Origin: DATLGB01 sp963724135
Lineage (GTDB): Bacteria; Actinomycetota; Thermoleophilia; Solirubrobacterales; Solirubrobacteraceae
Reading direction: 5' to 3'
Assembly (NCBI GenBank): GCA_963724135.1
Contig: CAVRTA010000006.1
Location: forward strand, 868,001-932,000
Length of the DNA: 64,000 bases
Part shown: piece after piece, positions 14,755-22,574 of the stretch
Layout: every line of letters begins with the position of its first letter
Position numbering within the stretch: position 1 is the first letter of the stretch
Position numbers and translations under genes: made by a program
Notes under the pieces: model-generated
The model's input: only the letters and a program-made list of their open reading frames with translations
Database searches by the model: none
Told to the model about the DNA's origin: nothing

Positions 14755-16164
14755 TCAAGGCAGAGGCGCGCCTTGGACGGCCAGTACCGGCCCGTTCGCC
14801 GAGGACGGGCGCAGGTCCGGGGCGCCGGCGAAGCGGGCCGTATAGCCGCGCGCGAGCAGCGTCTGGAGCAGGGTCGGCACGGTGCCGCCGCAGCGGGCCA
14901 CACCGTCGCTTCCGGTGACGCCGCGACAGGCCTCCCTGCCCCCCGCGCGGAAGGCGATCCACTGGCCGGCCACCGGCCGACCGGCCGCGGTCAGGCGGGC
15001 CGACAGCTCGAGATAGGTCGTCGCTCCGGGTAGCACCGACGCGACGGCCGGGCTGGCCTTCAGCGCCGTCGGCTCCGAGATCTCGCGCACCGTGATCGCG
15101 ACGGGGGTCGTCTTGCAGGTGGTCTTGACGCACAGCTCGTAGGCGAACCCGTCGCTCCCGGCATGGTCGGGATCAGGCGTGTAGGTGAAGCCGCCGTCGG
15201 CGGCGAGCGCCAGCGTGCCGTGCGCGGGCCCGGAGGCGGTGGTCAGCGAGATCGTGCCGCCGCTGGCGGTGTCGTTGTCGAGCACGCCGGGCGCCGCGAC
15301 CTGCAGCGGCGTGTCCTCGTCGGTGCCGTAGGCGTCCGGCTGCGGCTCGACGACGATCTCCTCGACGCCGTCGCTCGTGCACGCCTTCCACGTGGTGATG
15401 TCGTGGTTCTCGTAGCCCGCCCCGGTGGCCGCCGACAGCCCGACGTAGCCGTTGCCGGCCTCGAGGTCGAGCAACTGGGCGAGGTCGACGTCGACGTGCA
15501 GCACGGGCGTGCTGAGGTCGTCGAGGAACACGTCGAGTCCGGGCGCGTCGCCGACGCCGGGCGGCAGGTAGCGGATGCGGGTCGTGTGCAACGCCCCGTT
15601 GGCCATCTGCGGGATCGCGAGCGTGCGCCCGAGGCTGGCCGACTCGTCGGCCGAGTTCGGTGCGGTCCCGCGGCTGTGCACGCTGATGTGGTTGCCGTTG
15701 GGATCGAAGGGGTTGCGGTAGGTGTCGTACTCGACGGCGAGGCTGTTCGGCAGCCCGTCGTAGCCGATCCCGCCGCCGACCCCGCCCGGGGTCGGGCTCA
15801 CGGCGTTCTCGAAGATGAACGCGATGCCGTCGGCGCCGGGGCCGTCCTCGTCGCCGATCCCGCCGCGCTGGTTCATGCGGAAGGTGAAGGTCGTGTCGAA
15901 CCCCAGGTTCGTGGTCAGGTTGATTTCCTGGTCGGCGAAGGCGACGCCGCTCTGCGACGTCGTGGCGCGCGTCAGCCGCAGGGTGCCGTCGGTCAACACC
16001 GCCGCGCTCCCGCGCAGCAGGAGCTGCGGGTCACCGGCCGTGAAGCCGGCCGAGCGGTCGAAGCAGACCTCCTCCACCACCAGCGCGGTGCTGCTCGCCG
16101 GCCATCCCGCGGCCAGCGCGCACAGCGTCGCCGCCACACCAACCGCGATCCGTCCCCGTCCCAT
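14755..16164 (-). CDS. Secreted L-type lectin protein with cadherin-like (VCBS/Big_9) domain
   Basis: 469 aa from the ATG at 16164, which has GGGAGG 6-8 bases upstream; the longer in-frame N-terminus lacks a signal sequence. Signal peptide about 1-28. A legume-lectin-like domain (about 35-235) has ADGIAFIFENAVSPT, NSLAVEYDTYRNPFDPNGNH and GYVGLSAATGAGYENHDI, the usual metal/sugar-binding layout. A cadherin-like tandem domain (about 250-340; EDTPLQVAAPGVLDNDTASG) and a bacterial Ig-like domain (about 345-440) follow. Likely a secreted or surface carbohydrate-binding adhesin. Confidence 0.85.
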   Translation of the reverse strand: MGRGRIAVGVAATLCALAAGWPASSTALVVEEVCFDRSAGFTAGDPQLLLRGSAAVLTDGTLRLTRATTSQSGVAFADQEINLTTNLGFDTTFTFRMNQRGGIGDEDGPGADGIAFIFENAVSPTPGGVGGGIGYDGLPNSLAVEYDTYRNPFDPNGNHISVHSRGTAPNSADESASLGRTLAIPQMANGALHTTRIRYLPPGVGDAPGLDVFLDDLSTPVLHVDVDLAQLLDLEAGNGYVGLSAATGAGYENHDITTWKACTSDGVEEIVVEPQPDAYGTDEDTPLQVAAPGVLDNDTASGGTISLTTASGPAHGTLALAADGGFTYTPDPDHAGSDGFAYELCVKTTCKTTPVAITVREISEPTALKASPAVASVLPGATTYLELSARLTAAGRPVAGQWIAFRAGGREACRGVTGSDGVARCGGTVPTLLQTLLARGYTARFAGAPDLRPSSANGPVLAVQGAPLP

Positions 16165-16219
16165 GCCGAGCCTCCCTGATCCCCGCGGCCGAGCCCCAAT
16201 CGCCGCCGCCCGCGCGAGC

Positions 16220-17011
16220 CTACAGCCTGCGATAACGGGTGTCGAGGGCGCTGTGGACACCGAACGCGAGCAGCCCGAGCGCCACCGCACCGAGCGCGAA
16301 CGGACCCAGCGGAGCGTGGGCGAGCCTCGCCAGCGCGCCGTCGAGCCCGATCGCCTTCTGCGGGTCGTAGTCGATCGCCGCCATGAGCACGAAGGCCCCG
16401 ATCAGCGCGAAGACGACCCCCCGGGCCATGTACCCGGCCTGGCCGATCCGGGTGAAGGCCTCCCTGACCCTCTCGCTCATCGCCTCTGTCCTCGCGTTCT
16501 CCAGGAAGCTCCTGGTGATGGAGGACCGGGCCTGCGCGAAGCCGATGCCGATGATGACCAGGCCCGCGATCCCGACGATCCACTGCCCGCCCGGCCAGTC
16601 GAGCACGCCGCCGGTCGTCTCCTTGGGGCTGCTGCTCCGCGCTCCGGCACCGGCCAGGATCTTGACCGCCGTCACGGCCAGGCTGCCGTAGAACAGGCCG
16701 CTGGCCAGCCCGGAGACGCGTTCGCGGGCGTCGTCGGAGCCGGCCTCGATTCCGTGTCCCATCGCCGCCCGGGTGATGCGCCACAGCGCGTAGCCGGCCA
16801 GCCCGACGGCCACCAGCACCAGCAGCACCTGGCCGAAGCCGCCGTCCGCGAGCGTTGCCAGCGCACCCTGCTGGCTCGTCGACTTCCCGCCCTCGCCGAG
16901 GGCGAGCTGGAGCGCCAGGACGGCGACGATCCCGTAGACGAGCCCGCGCGCGGCAAGCCCCGCCCGCGCCAGATGGCCGAGTGCCTGCGTGTGCGTGGCG
17001 CGCCGGTCCAT
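16220..17011 (-). CDS. DUF1206 integral membrane protein
   Basis: 263 aa with six predicted membrane helices arranged as three two-helix repeats. Each repeat starts with an ARxGxxARGLVY-like motif (seen as LARAGLAARGLVYGIVAV, and IGQAGYMARGVVFALIGA) and ends in a GY/FGxxS stretch. This pattern defines DUF1206, widespread in actinobacteria and of unknown function. It lies 55 bp upstream of the lectin gene on the same strand. Confidence 0.9.
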   Translation of the reverse strand: MDRRATHTQALGHLARAGLAARGLVYGIVAVLALQLALGEGGKSTSQQGALATLADGGFGQVLLVLVAVGLAGYALWRITRAAMGHGIEAGSDDARERVSGLASGLFYGSLAVTAVKILAGAGARSSSPKETTGGVLDWPGGQWIVGIAGLVIIGIGFAQARSSITRSFLENARTEAMSERVREAFTRIGQAGYMARGVVFALIGAFVLMAAIDYDPQKAIGLDGALARLAHAPLGPFALGAVALGLLAFGVHSALDTRYRRL

Positions 17012-17129
17012 GGGCGCGGGCTACCCACTCGCGCCCGTTTCAGCTGCTAGCGGGGGGAATCGGCGCCGACGCAGCCCGGCCCCATGAAGGCGGCCGTCTC
17101 GCTCGCCAGTCGAGCTTGCGGCGCGTCGA

Positions 17130-17325
17130 CCCGCTGACGCCCGGCTTCCGACGGTCAACCGGTGGGCCCAGTCGTCGTACAGGCACACATCAGCGAATGC
17201 GTGCGTCTTGGCGTCGGGGGCGTCCGGCCCGTCGTCCCAGTCCCACGCCAGCGTCAGGTCGTCGCTTCCCGGAGCGGTCGAGCCACCCTCGAAGTCGACC
17301 GGCGCGCCCGCGTGCCGGATTCGCG
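17130..17325 (-). pseudogene. Remnant of a PKD-domain protein gene
   Basis: The 370-bp gap between the DUF1206 and MoaD-like genes has no complete gene. One minus-strand frame still reads like a PKD module: GAPVDFEGGSTAPGSDDLTL, then AWDWDDG and THAFADVCLYDDW, matching the usual FdaS-x-D-DG-x-I...W-x-F-GDG...H-x-Y pattern. It has no start and no neighbouring domains, so I read it as a decayed piece of a larger secreted protein gene. Confidence 0.4.
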
Positions 17326-17381
17326 CATCGATTGCAAGTCACCGACATCGATGCCCGCGCCGTGGCAGACTGCGGCAGGTG

Positions 17382-17645
17382 ATGGCGACCCTGCGCCTGC
17401 GACAGCCGCTCAAGCGCATGGCCGGCGACCGGGCCGAGCACGAGATCGCCGCAGGGACCGTGGGCGAGCTGCTGGCGGTGTTCGAGCGCGAGCAGCCTGA
17501 GGTCCGTGGCTGGGTCCTCGACGAGCGCGGCGAGCTGCGCCGTCACATCAACGTCTACGTCAACGGAGAACCGAGCGAGCCCGCGGCGCCGATCTCCGAC
17601 GGCGACCGCGTCGACCTGCTGCCGGCGATCTCCGGCGGGCGATGA
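17382..17645 (+). CDS. MoaD/ThiS-like ubiquitin-fold protein
   Basis: 87 aa, ATG start. Beta-grasp family features: short N-terminal strand, VGELLAVFEREQP, HINVYVNGEPSE and the terminal DRVDLLPAISGGR. The canonical diglycine is present but followed by an extra Arg, so removal of that residue would be needed before activation or sulfur transfer. The next gene (BNR-repeat protein) overlaps its stop by four bases (ATGA). This pair is common in actinobacteria and the MoaD-like member is not linked to molybdopterin genes here, suggesting a separate sulfur-carrier or modifier role. Confidence 0.87.
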   Translation: MATLRLRQPLKRMAGDRAEHEIAAGTVGELLAVFEREQPEVRGWVLDERGELRRHINVYVNGEPSEPAAPISDGDRVDLLPAISGGR

Positions 17646-18700
17646 CCGAGCTGCTGATCGGCACCAAGAAGGGCCTGTTCGTGCTCGAGGGCGAGCCGGG
17701 CGGCGGCTTCGACGTCACCGCGCGGGCGTTCGCGGGCGAGCCGGTCGAGCACGCGATGCGCGACCCGGGCAGCGGCCGGCTGCTGGCGTCGGTGACGTCC
17801 CCGTTCTACGGGCCGAAGGTCTGGTACGCCGACGACCCCGGCGGCGAATGGGCGCAGGCCGACGGGATCGAGCTGCCCGGCGGCGAGGCCGCGCTCGAGC
17901 GCATCTGGCTCATCAAGGCCGGCGAGGCCGGGCGGCTGTATGCGGGCGGCGACCCCGGCGTGCTGTTCGAGAGCGACGACGGCGGGGCGAGCTGGTCGCG
18001 CAACCGCGGGCTGTGGGACGAGCCGAGCCGCCCCGACTGGGAGCCGGGCGGCGGCGGGCTGTGCCTGCACTCGATCGCGCCCTGGCCCGGCGATCCCGAC
18101 CGGCTGGCGGTGGCCGTGTCGGCGGCGGGCGTGTGGCTGACCGAGGACCGCGGCGCGACCTGGCGGCGCGGCAACCAGGGGCTCGTGGCCGGCTACGTCC
18201 CCGAGGAGGAGGCCGAGACGTCGAGCACCCTGTGCGTCCACCATCTCGAGCGCGCTCCGCAGGCGCCCGAGCGGCTGTTCATGCAGTTCCACGGCGGCGT
18301 CTACCGCTCCGACGACGGCGGCTCGTCATGGACGTCGATCGCCGACGGGCTGCCGTCGGACTTCGGCTTCCCGCTCGCGGTCGACCCGGCCGACCCCGAC
18401 AGCGCCTACGTGATCCCGCTCACCGCGGACAGCGACCGCGTCACGCCCGGCGGGCAGGTCCGCGTCTACGAGACGCGCGACGCCGGCGCGACCTGGGCGC
18501 CGCGTGGCGCGTCGCTACCTGACGAGCACGCGTATCTGACGGTGCTGCGCCTGGCCTTCGCCTCCGCCGGCGAGGGCGACGCGCTCGAGCTCTACTTCGG
18601 GGCCACTTCCGGCGCCGTGTTCGGCACCGGCGACGCGGGTGCGTCGTGGTTCACGGTCGCCGAGCACCTCCCCCCGGTGTACTCGGTCCAGACGGCGTAA
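17642..18700 (+). CDS. BNR/sialidase-like beta-propeller protein paired with the MoaD-like gene
   Basis: 352 aa, no signal peptide. Several BNR/Asp-box-like repeats: SDDGGASW, TEDRGATW, SDDGGSSW, TRDAGATW and GDAGASW. The overall fold is a beta-propeller of the exo-alpha-sialidase or VPS10/YCF48 type, but the sialidase catalytic Arg triad and nucleophile cannot be identified with confidence, so it is better called a BNR-repeat protein. Translational coupling (ATGA overlap) to the MoaD-like gene implies a shared function. The next gene begins 10 bp after its stop. Confidence 0.85.
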   Translation: MTELLIGTKKGLFVLEGEPGGGFDVTARAFAGEPVEHAMRDPGSGRLLASVTSPFYGPKVWYADDPGGEWAQADGIELPGGEAALERIWLIKAGEAGRLYAGGDPGVLFESDDGGASWSRNRGLWDEPSRPDWEPGGGGLCLHSIAPWPGDPDRLAVAVSAAGVWLTEDRGATWRRGNQGLVAGYVPEEEAETSSTLCVHHLERAPQAPERLFMQFHGGVYRSDDGGSSWTSIADGLPSDFGFPLAVDPADPDSAYVIPLTADSDRVTPGGQVRVYETRDAGATWAPRGASLPDEHAYLTVLRLAFASAGEGDALELYFGATSGAVFGTGDAGASWFTVAEHLPPVYSVQTA

Positions 18701-18710
18701 CATCGCCGGC

Positions 18711-19652
18711 ATGCCCCAGGCGCGCACCCGCGTGCTTGCCGCAGCGGCGCTGGTGCTCCTCGGCGCGCCGGCCGCGGCGCACGCCGCGCGTGGCGACGGA
18801 GCGGAGCGGGTCCCGATCACGAACTTCAAGGGCAGCGCGCAGAACCCATGCTTCTCGCCGCTGGGCGACCGGCTTGCGTTCACCGTGTGGCACCGCGGTT
18901 ACAACCGCGCGCCCGCCTCGGTGCGGATCGTGCCGCTCGCCGGCGGTGCGGCATCCGTCTTCAGCCCTGACTCGAGCCGTGTGAGCGTCAACCTTCCCGG
19001 CACGTGCTGGAACCCCGTCACCGACGAGATCGTCTACGCGGCGGACTTCGGCGACGGCGAGCAGGTGACGATCCAACCCGCCGGCGGCGGCGCGCCGAAG
19101 GCGATCACGCCCGGCAGGATGATCGGCTACGAGCCGTCCTTCAGCCCGGACGGCCAGCGCGTCGTCTTCGAAGCGCATCCGAACGACCGCGAGCGGGGCG
19201 AGCTGTACGTCGTCAACCGCGACGGTAGCGGCCTGCGGCGCATCACCAGGGGACGCGACGACCGCCAGCCGAACTGGTCACCCACGTCGAACCGGATCGT
19301 CTTCCAGCGGATCGTGCGCGGGCTCGCCGACCTGTGGATCGTGGACGCCGACAGCGGTGCCGCTCACGCGGTCACCCGGACGCGCGGGCGCGAGGAGACC
19401 GATGTCTCGTGGGCTCCCGACGGCGAGCGGTTCGTGTTCTCCGCCGATCACCCGGACATCAGGTTCGCGAACCTGTTCGCGATCGGCTCGGACGGCGAGG
19501 GCAAGCGCCGTATCACGCGTGCCCGCAGGTACTACGACGGAGCTCCCTCGTGGGCGCCGGACGGCAGGACGATCGCTTTCGAGTCGCGCAAGGGCGAGCC
19601 CGACGGCACCGCCGGCACGCGCATCTGGACGATCGCGGCGCCGGCCCGGTGA
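18711..19652 (+). CDS. Secreted TolB-like PD40/WD40 beta-propeller protein
   Basis: 313 aa with a signal peptide (about 1-26, ending AHAA). PD40 repeats are clear: NPCFSPLGDRLAFTV, EPSFSPDGQRVVFEA, QPNWSPTSNRIVFQR, DVSWAPDGERFVFSA and APSWAPDGRTIAFES. These build a six- or seven-bladed TolB-type propeller. Likely extracytoplasmic binding or scaffold function. It follows the MoaD-like/BNR pair by 10 bp, so it may be a third gene of that transcript. Confidence 0.88.
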   Translation: MPQARTRVLAAAALVLLGAPAAAHAARGDGAERVPITNFKGSAQNPCFSPLGDRLAFTVWHRGYNRAPASVRIVPLAGGAASVFSPDSSRVSVNLPGTCWNPVTDEIVYAADFGDGEQVTIQPAGGGAPKAITPGRMIGYEPSFSPDGQRVVFEAHPNDRERGELYVVNRDGSGLRRITRGRDDRQPNWSPTSNRIVFQRIVRGLADLWIVDADSGAAHAVTRTRGREETDVSWAPDGERFVFSADHPDIRFANLFAIGSDGEGKRRITRARRYYDGAPSWAPDGRTIAFESRKGEPDGTAGTRIWTIAAPAR

Positions 19653-19758
19653 TCCGGCGGACTCCGCCGGCCGCTTGACAGCCCTGCCCTTCCCGCGACC
19701 AGCGACGAGAGCGCCTCGCCGACGAGGGAGGTCAAGCTCAAGAGATAGGGTCGGGCCG

Positions 19759-20904
19759 ATGAGCGTCGAGCGCCTGGCCCGCATCCCCGGGTTCAACATC
19801 GACAAGGTCGCCGCCGCCGCGGGCGACGACCCCGAGATCCTGCGCCTGGAGAACCTCGACACGGACATCGCGCCGCCCGAGGAGGCGCTCGAGGCGACGC
19901 GGCAGGCGATCGGCACGCCGGAGGGCAACAGCTGGCTGCCGTTCACCGGCCGCGACGATCTCAAGCGCGCGGTCGCGGGTCTGATCGAGCGCCGCGGCGG
20001 CCCGCGCTACGACGGCGAGCGCGAGATCGTCATCACCAGCGGCGAGGGCGACGCCATGCTCGACGCCCTCTTCTGCCTGACCGATCCGGGCGACGAGGTC
20101 GTCCTCACCGACCCGACCTACGCCGGCATGATCAATCGCGTCCGGCTCGTCGGCGCCGAGCCGCGCCTCGTCCCGCTCGTCGTGGTGGACGGCGAGTGGC
20201 GGCTCGACATCGACGCGCTCCCGCGCGCGGTCGGCGACCGCACGCGCGTCGTCTTCATCAACAACGCGTCCTTCCCGAGCGGGTGGGCGGCCACCGACGC
20301 CGAGCTCGAGGCGATCTGCGATCTGTGTCGCGAGCGGGAGCTGTGGCTTCTGTACTGGGGCGGCTACGAGGCGACGCTGTTCGACGGCAGATCGACGCTG
20401 CATCCCGCGGCGCTGGAGGGCATGCGCGACCGCACCGTCACCGTCGGCAGCCCGACCTGCGACAGCCGCATGATCGGCTGGCGGATCGGCTGGGTCGTCG
20501 CCCCCGGCGACCTCGTCAACGACGTCGCGCGCGTGCAGATCTACAACGGCCTCGTGCCGAGCGGCTTCAACCAGGTCGGCACGCGCGTGGCGATCGAGCT
20601 CGGCGACGAGCACGTGCGCGCGGCGACGGCCGAATACGAGCGCCGGCGCGACGAGACCATGCGTCAGCTCGAGGGGTTGCCCGCAATCCCGTCCTCGGGC
20701 GGCTGGTCGCTGCTGCTCGACTGCGCCGCCATGGGCATCGAGCCCGCCGAGCTCTCCCAGCGGCTGCTCACGCACAAGGTCGCCGCGACGCCGATGACCG
20801 GCTGGGGCGGCCCGGTGGCTGACCGGCACCTGCGGTTCGTGTACAGCCGCGAGCCGGTGGAGCGGCTAGCGCTGCTCGGCGAGCGGCTGCGCGCCGCGTT
20901 GTGA
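19759..20904 (+). CDS. Aminotransferase class I/II fold protein lacking the PLP lysine
   Basis: 381 aa, length and fold of PLP fold-type I aminotransferases: ITSGEGDAMLDALFC, DPTYAGM (Tyr kept), SGWAAT, MIGWRIGW and a late FVYSRE with the substrate-binding Arg. Three catalytic positions differ. The lysine of the S-x-K-x-x-x-M-x-GWRIG motif is Cys234 (SPTCDSRMIGWRIG). The Asp that pairs with the pyridine nitrogen is Trp200 (LLYWGGYE). The Asn of NNPTG is Phe172 (NASFPSG). No frameshift or stop interrupts the gene. PLP cannot form the internal aldimine, so the protein is either a non-PLP binding protein or has a new activity. Confidence 0.9.
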   Translation: MSVERLARIPGFNIDKVAAAAGDDPEILRLENLDTDIAPPEEALEATRQAIGTPEGNSWLPFTGRDDLKRAVAGLIERRGGPRYDGEREIVITSGEGDAMLDALFCLTDPGDEVVLTDPTYAGMINRVRLVGAEPRLVPLVVVDGEWRLDIDALPRAVGDRTRVVFINNASFPSGWAATDAELEAICDLCRERELWLLYWGGYEATLFDGRSTLHPAALEGMRDRTVTVGSPTCDSRMIGWRIGWVVAPGDLVNDVARVQIYNGLVPSGFNQVGTRVAIELGDEHVRAATAEYERRRDETMRQLEGLPAIPSSGGWSLLLDCAAMGIEPAELSQRLLTHKVAATPMTGWGGPVADRHLRFVYSREPVERLALLGERLRAAL

Positions 20905-21216
20905 GCGCCTGACCGCACGCAGCCGCGCACGCATTCCCCGCTTCTCGTGCTTCGGCAAGGAGCAGAAGAGCACGTAGCGTCCGCGCCGCAGCCGCACGGT
21001 CTTCGAGGTCTGCTCGCCGGGCCGTAACTCGCGCACCCGCGCGCGCACCTCGCCATCGCGGCGCACCACGAAGTCGTGGCCGTCCTCGCCGACGTTGGTG
21101 ATGTTGAACGTCACGCGGCCGGCCGGGACCCGGACGCGGCCCAGCGCGACCTGCCACTCAGTGAGGTTGACGCCGACCGGCGTCGCCATCGCCGCGGCGG
21201 CCACCAAGGCGATCAC
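20866..21216 (-). CDS. Exported plastocyanin-like cupredoxin
   Basis: 116 aa from the GTG at 21216. A short signal or anchor segment (about 1-15) precedes a cupredoxin domain with all type-1 copper ligands: His47 (EDGHDFV), Cys85, His90 and Met95 (FCSLPKHEKRGM). The tail is Arg-rich. It should bind copper and move electrons outside the membrane. The GTG overlaps the stop of the DUF1501 gene (GTGA), so it is the third gene of the DUF1800-DUF1501 operon. Its 3' end overlaps the end of the aminotransferase-fold gene. Confidence 0.82.
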   Translation of the reverse strand: MIALVAAAAMATPVGVNLTEWQVALGRVRVPAGRVTFNITNVGEDGHDFVVRRDGEVRARVRELRPGEQTSKTVRLRRGRYVLFCSLPKHEKRGMRARLRAVRRSQRGAQPLAEQR

Positions 21217-22574
21217 TTCACCACCTGCAAGCGGGGGAAGCCCCCGGCCTCCGGGACGACACCCTCCGCGCTCGTGCCGAGCCATTGCTCGATCAGCGAG
21301 GCGTAGACGGAGCGGAAGTCGACGACCACACGCAGATTGCCCTGACGGTCGACGTCCCTGAGCGACGGATACGGCGTGAGCACGCCCGAACGCGCGCGGC
21401 TGCCCATCAGCCAGCCGATGCCTCCCGCGCCGTGGTCGGTGCCGGCCGACTGGTTGGCCTTCAAGCGCCGCCCGAACTCCGTCCACACGAACGTGAGCAC
21501 GCGGTCTGCGATGCCGCGCGCCTCGAGATCCGCCTGGAAGGCGGCCAGCGAGGCCGACACGTCCGCGAGCCCCTTGATCAGTCGCGCCGGCTGGCCGTGG
21601 TGAGTGTCGAAGTCGGCGTTGGAGTCGACCGCCGCGATGCGTATCCCCAGAGGCTGGGCGAGCAGGAACCCGAGCTGCCGGAGCCGCTCGGCGAACGGGG
21701 AGCCGCTCGGATAGCCCTCGGCCGCACCGACCCCGTTGCCGAGGCCGGTCGGGTCACCCGGTGTGGGAGGCGGCGGCTCGGAGCCGGCCAGCGGTGCGAG
21801 GCGCTCGGCGACGTGCTGCGCGTAGCGCGCCGACGCCTTCGCGGCCGCGCGGCCGGCACCGTCGCGGGGGCGCGGGTGGGCGAGGCTGCCGTAGGCGCTC
21901 ATCGCCTGCGCAAAGCCGGCGGTGGTGACGCCGGCCATCGACAGGCGCGCGCGCGACGCGCTCTCGACGGCGCACACGGGGGCGCCCCCGCTCAGCAGCG
22001 TCGGCGAGAGCCGCGAGCCCGCGGTCAGCCCCTGGAACGGGTTGTCGGCGGCGCCGTGCAGGTCCAGCCAGCGGCCGAGCCAACCGGTGGATGCGGAGCC
22101 GGTGATCGTGGCCGTCTCCCAGAAGTTCCGCGAATGGAAGTGCGAGAGGTCCGGGTTGGAGTAGTCGATGCCCGGGAGCAGGCCGAGCTTGCCCGCCGCC
22201 CACAGGCCCTTCAGCCCGCCGTTCTGGCCCCGGCCCAGCGACGGATGGGCGTTGAGGCTGGTGCCGAGGAGCGCGTCGGTCGGTGACGGTGTGCGCGCCG
22301 CCGCGCCGCGGGCGGCCGTGTATGCGCCGTACTGGCTCGTGTCCAGGAACGTGTCGCACAGATCCAGTCCGCCGGGCAGGAAGACCGAGACCAGGACGCG
22401 CGCCTGCGGGGCGGCGGCGTGCGCTGCCTGCGCGCCGTCCATCCAGTGCTGCAGCGGCATGGCCCGCGCCGAGTAGAGCGATAGCCCGGCACCGACGCCC
22501 CAGCCGATGAACTGCCGTCGCGACACTCCGATCGCCGCTCGGGTGGTGCGTTGAAAGTCCTCGCAGCCGTCCAT
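21213..22574 (-). CDS. DUF1501 protein with Tat signal
   Basis: 453 aa. The N-terminus carries a twin-arginine motif SRRQFIGWGVGAGLSLYSAR, so export in folded form is likely. DUF1501 proteins are sulfatase/alkaline-phosphatase-superfamily relatives; here LVSVFLPGGLDLCDT, HFHSRNFWETA, LTFVWTEFGRR and GTDHGAGGIGWLMGS give the family pattern, including the conserved Asp/His near the end. It starts one base before the end of the DUF1800 gene and is followed by the cupredoxin gene. DUF1501 and DUF1800 are frequent partners; their joint role is unknown. Confidence 0.9.
   Translation of the reverse strand: MDGCEDFQRTTRAAIGVSRRQFIGWGVGAGLSLYSARAMPLQHWMDGAQAAHAAAPQARVLVSVFLPGGLDLCDTFLDTSQYGAYTAARGAAARTPSPTDALLGTSLNAHPSLGRGQNGGLKGLWAAGKLGLLPGIDYSNPDLSHFHSRNFWETATITGSASTGWLGRWLDLHGAADNPFQGLTAGSRLSPTLLSGGAPVCAVESASRARLSMAGVTTAGFAQAMSAYGSLAHPRPRDGAGRAAAKASARYAQHVAERLAPLAGSEPPPPTPGDPTGLGNGVGAAEGYPSGSPFAERLRQLGFLLAQPLGIRIAAVDSNADFDTHHGQPARLIKGLADVSASLAAFQADLEARGIADRVLTFVWTEFGRRLKANQSAGTDHGAGGIGWLMGSRARSGVLTPYPSLRDVDRQGNLRVVVDFRSVYASLIEQWLGTSAEGVVPEAGGFPRLQVVK

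Noticed and set aside
17162..17500. Open frames across the gap before the MoaD-like gene
   Set aside because: They lack ribosome sites and motifs; only a PKD remnant in another frame looks biological.
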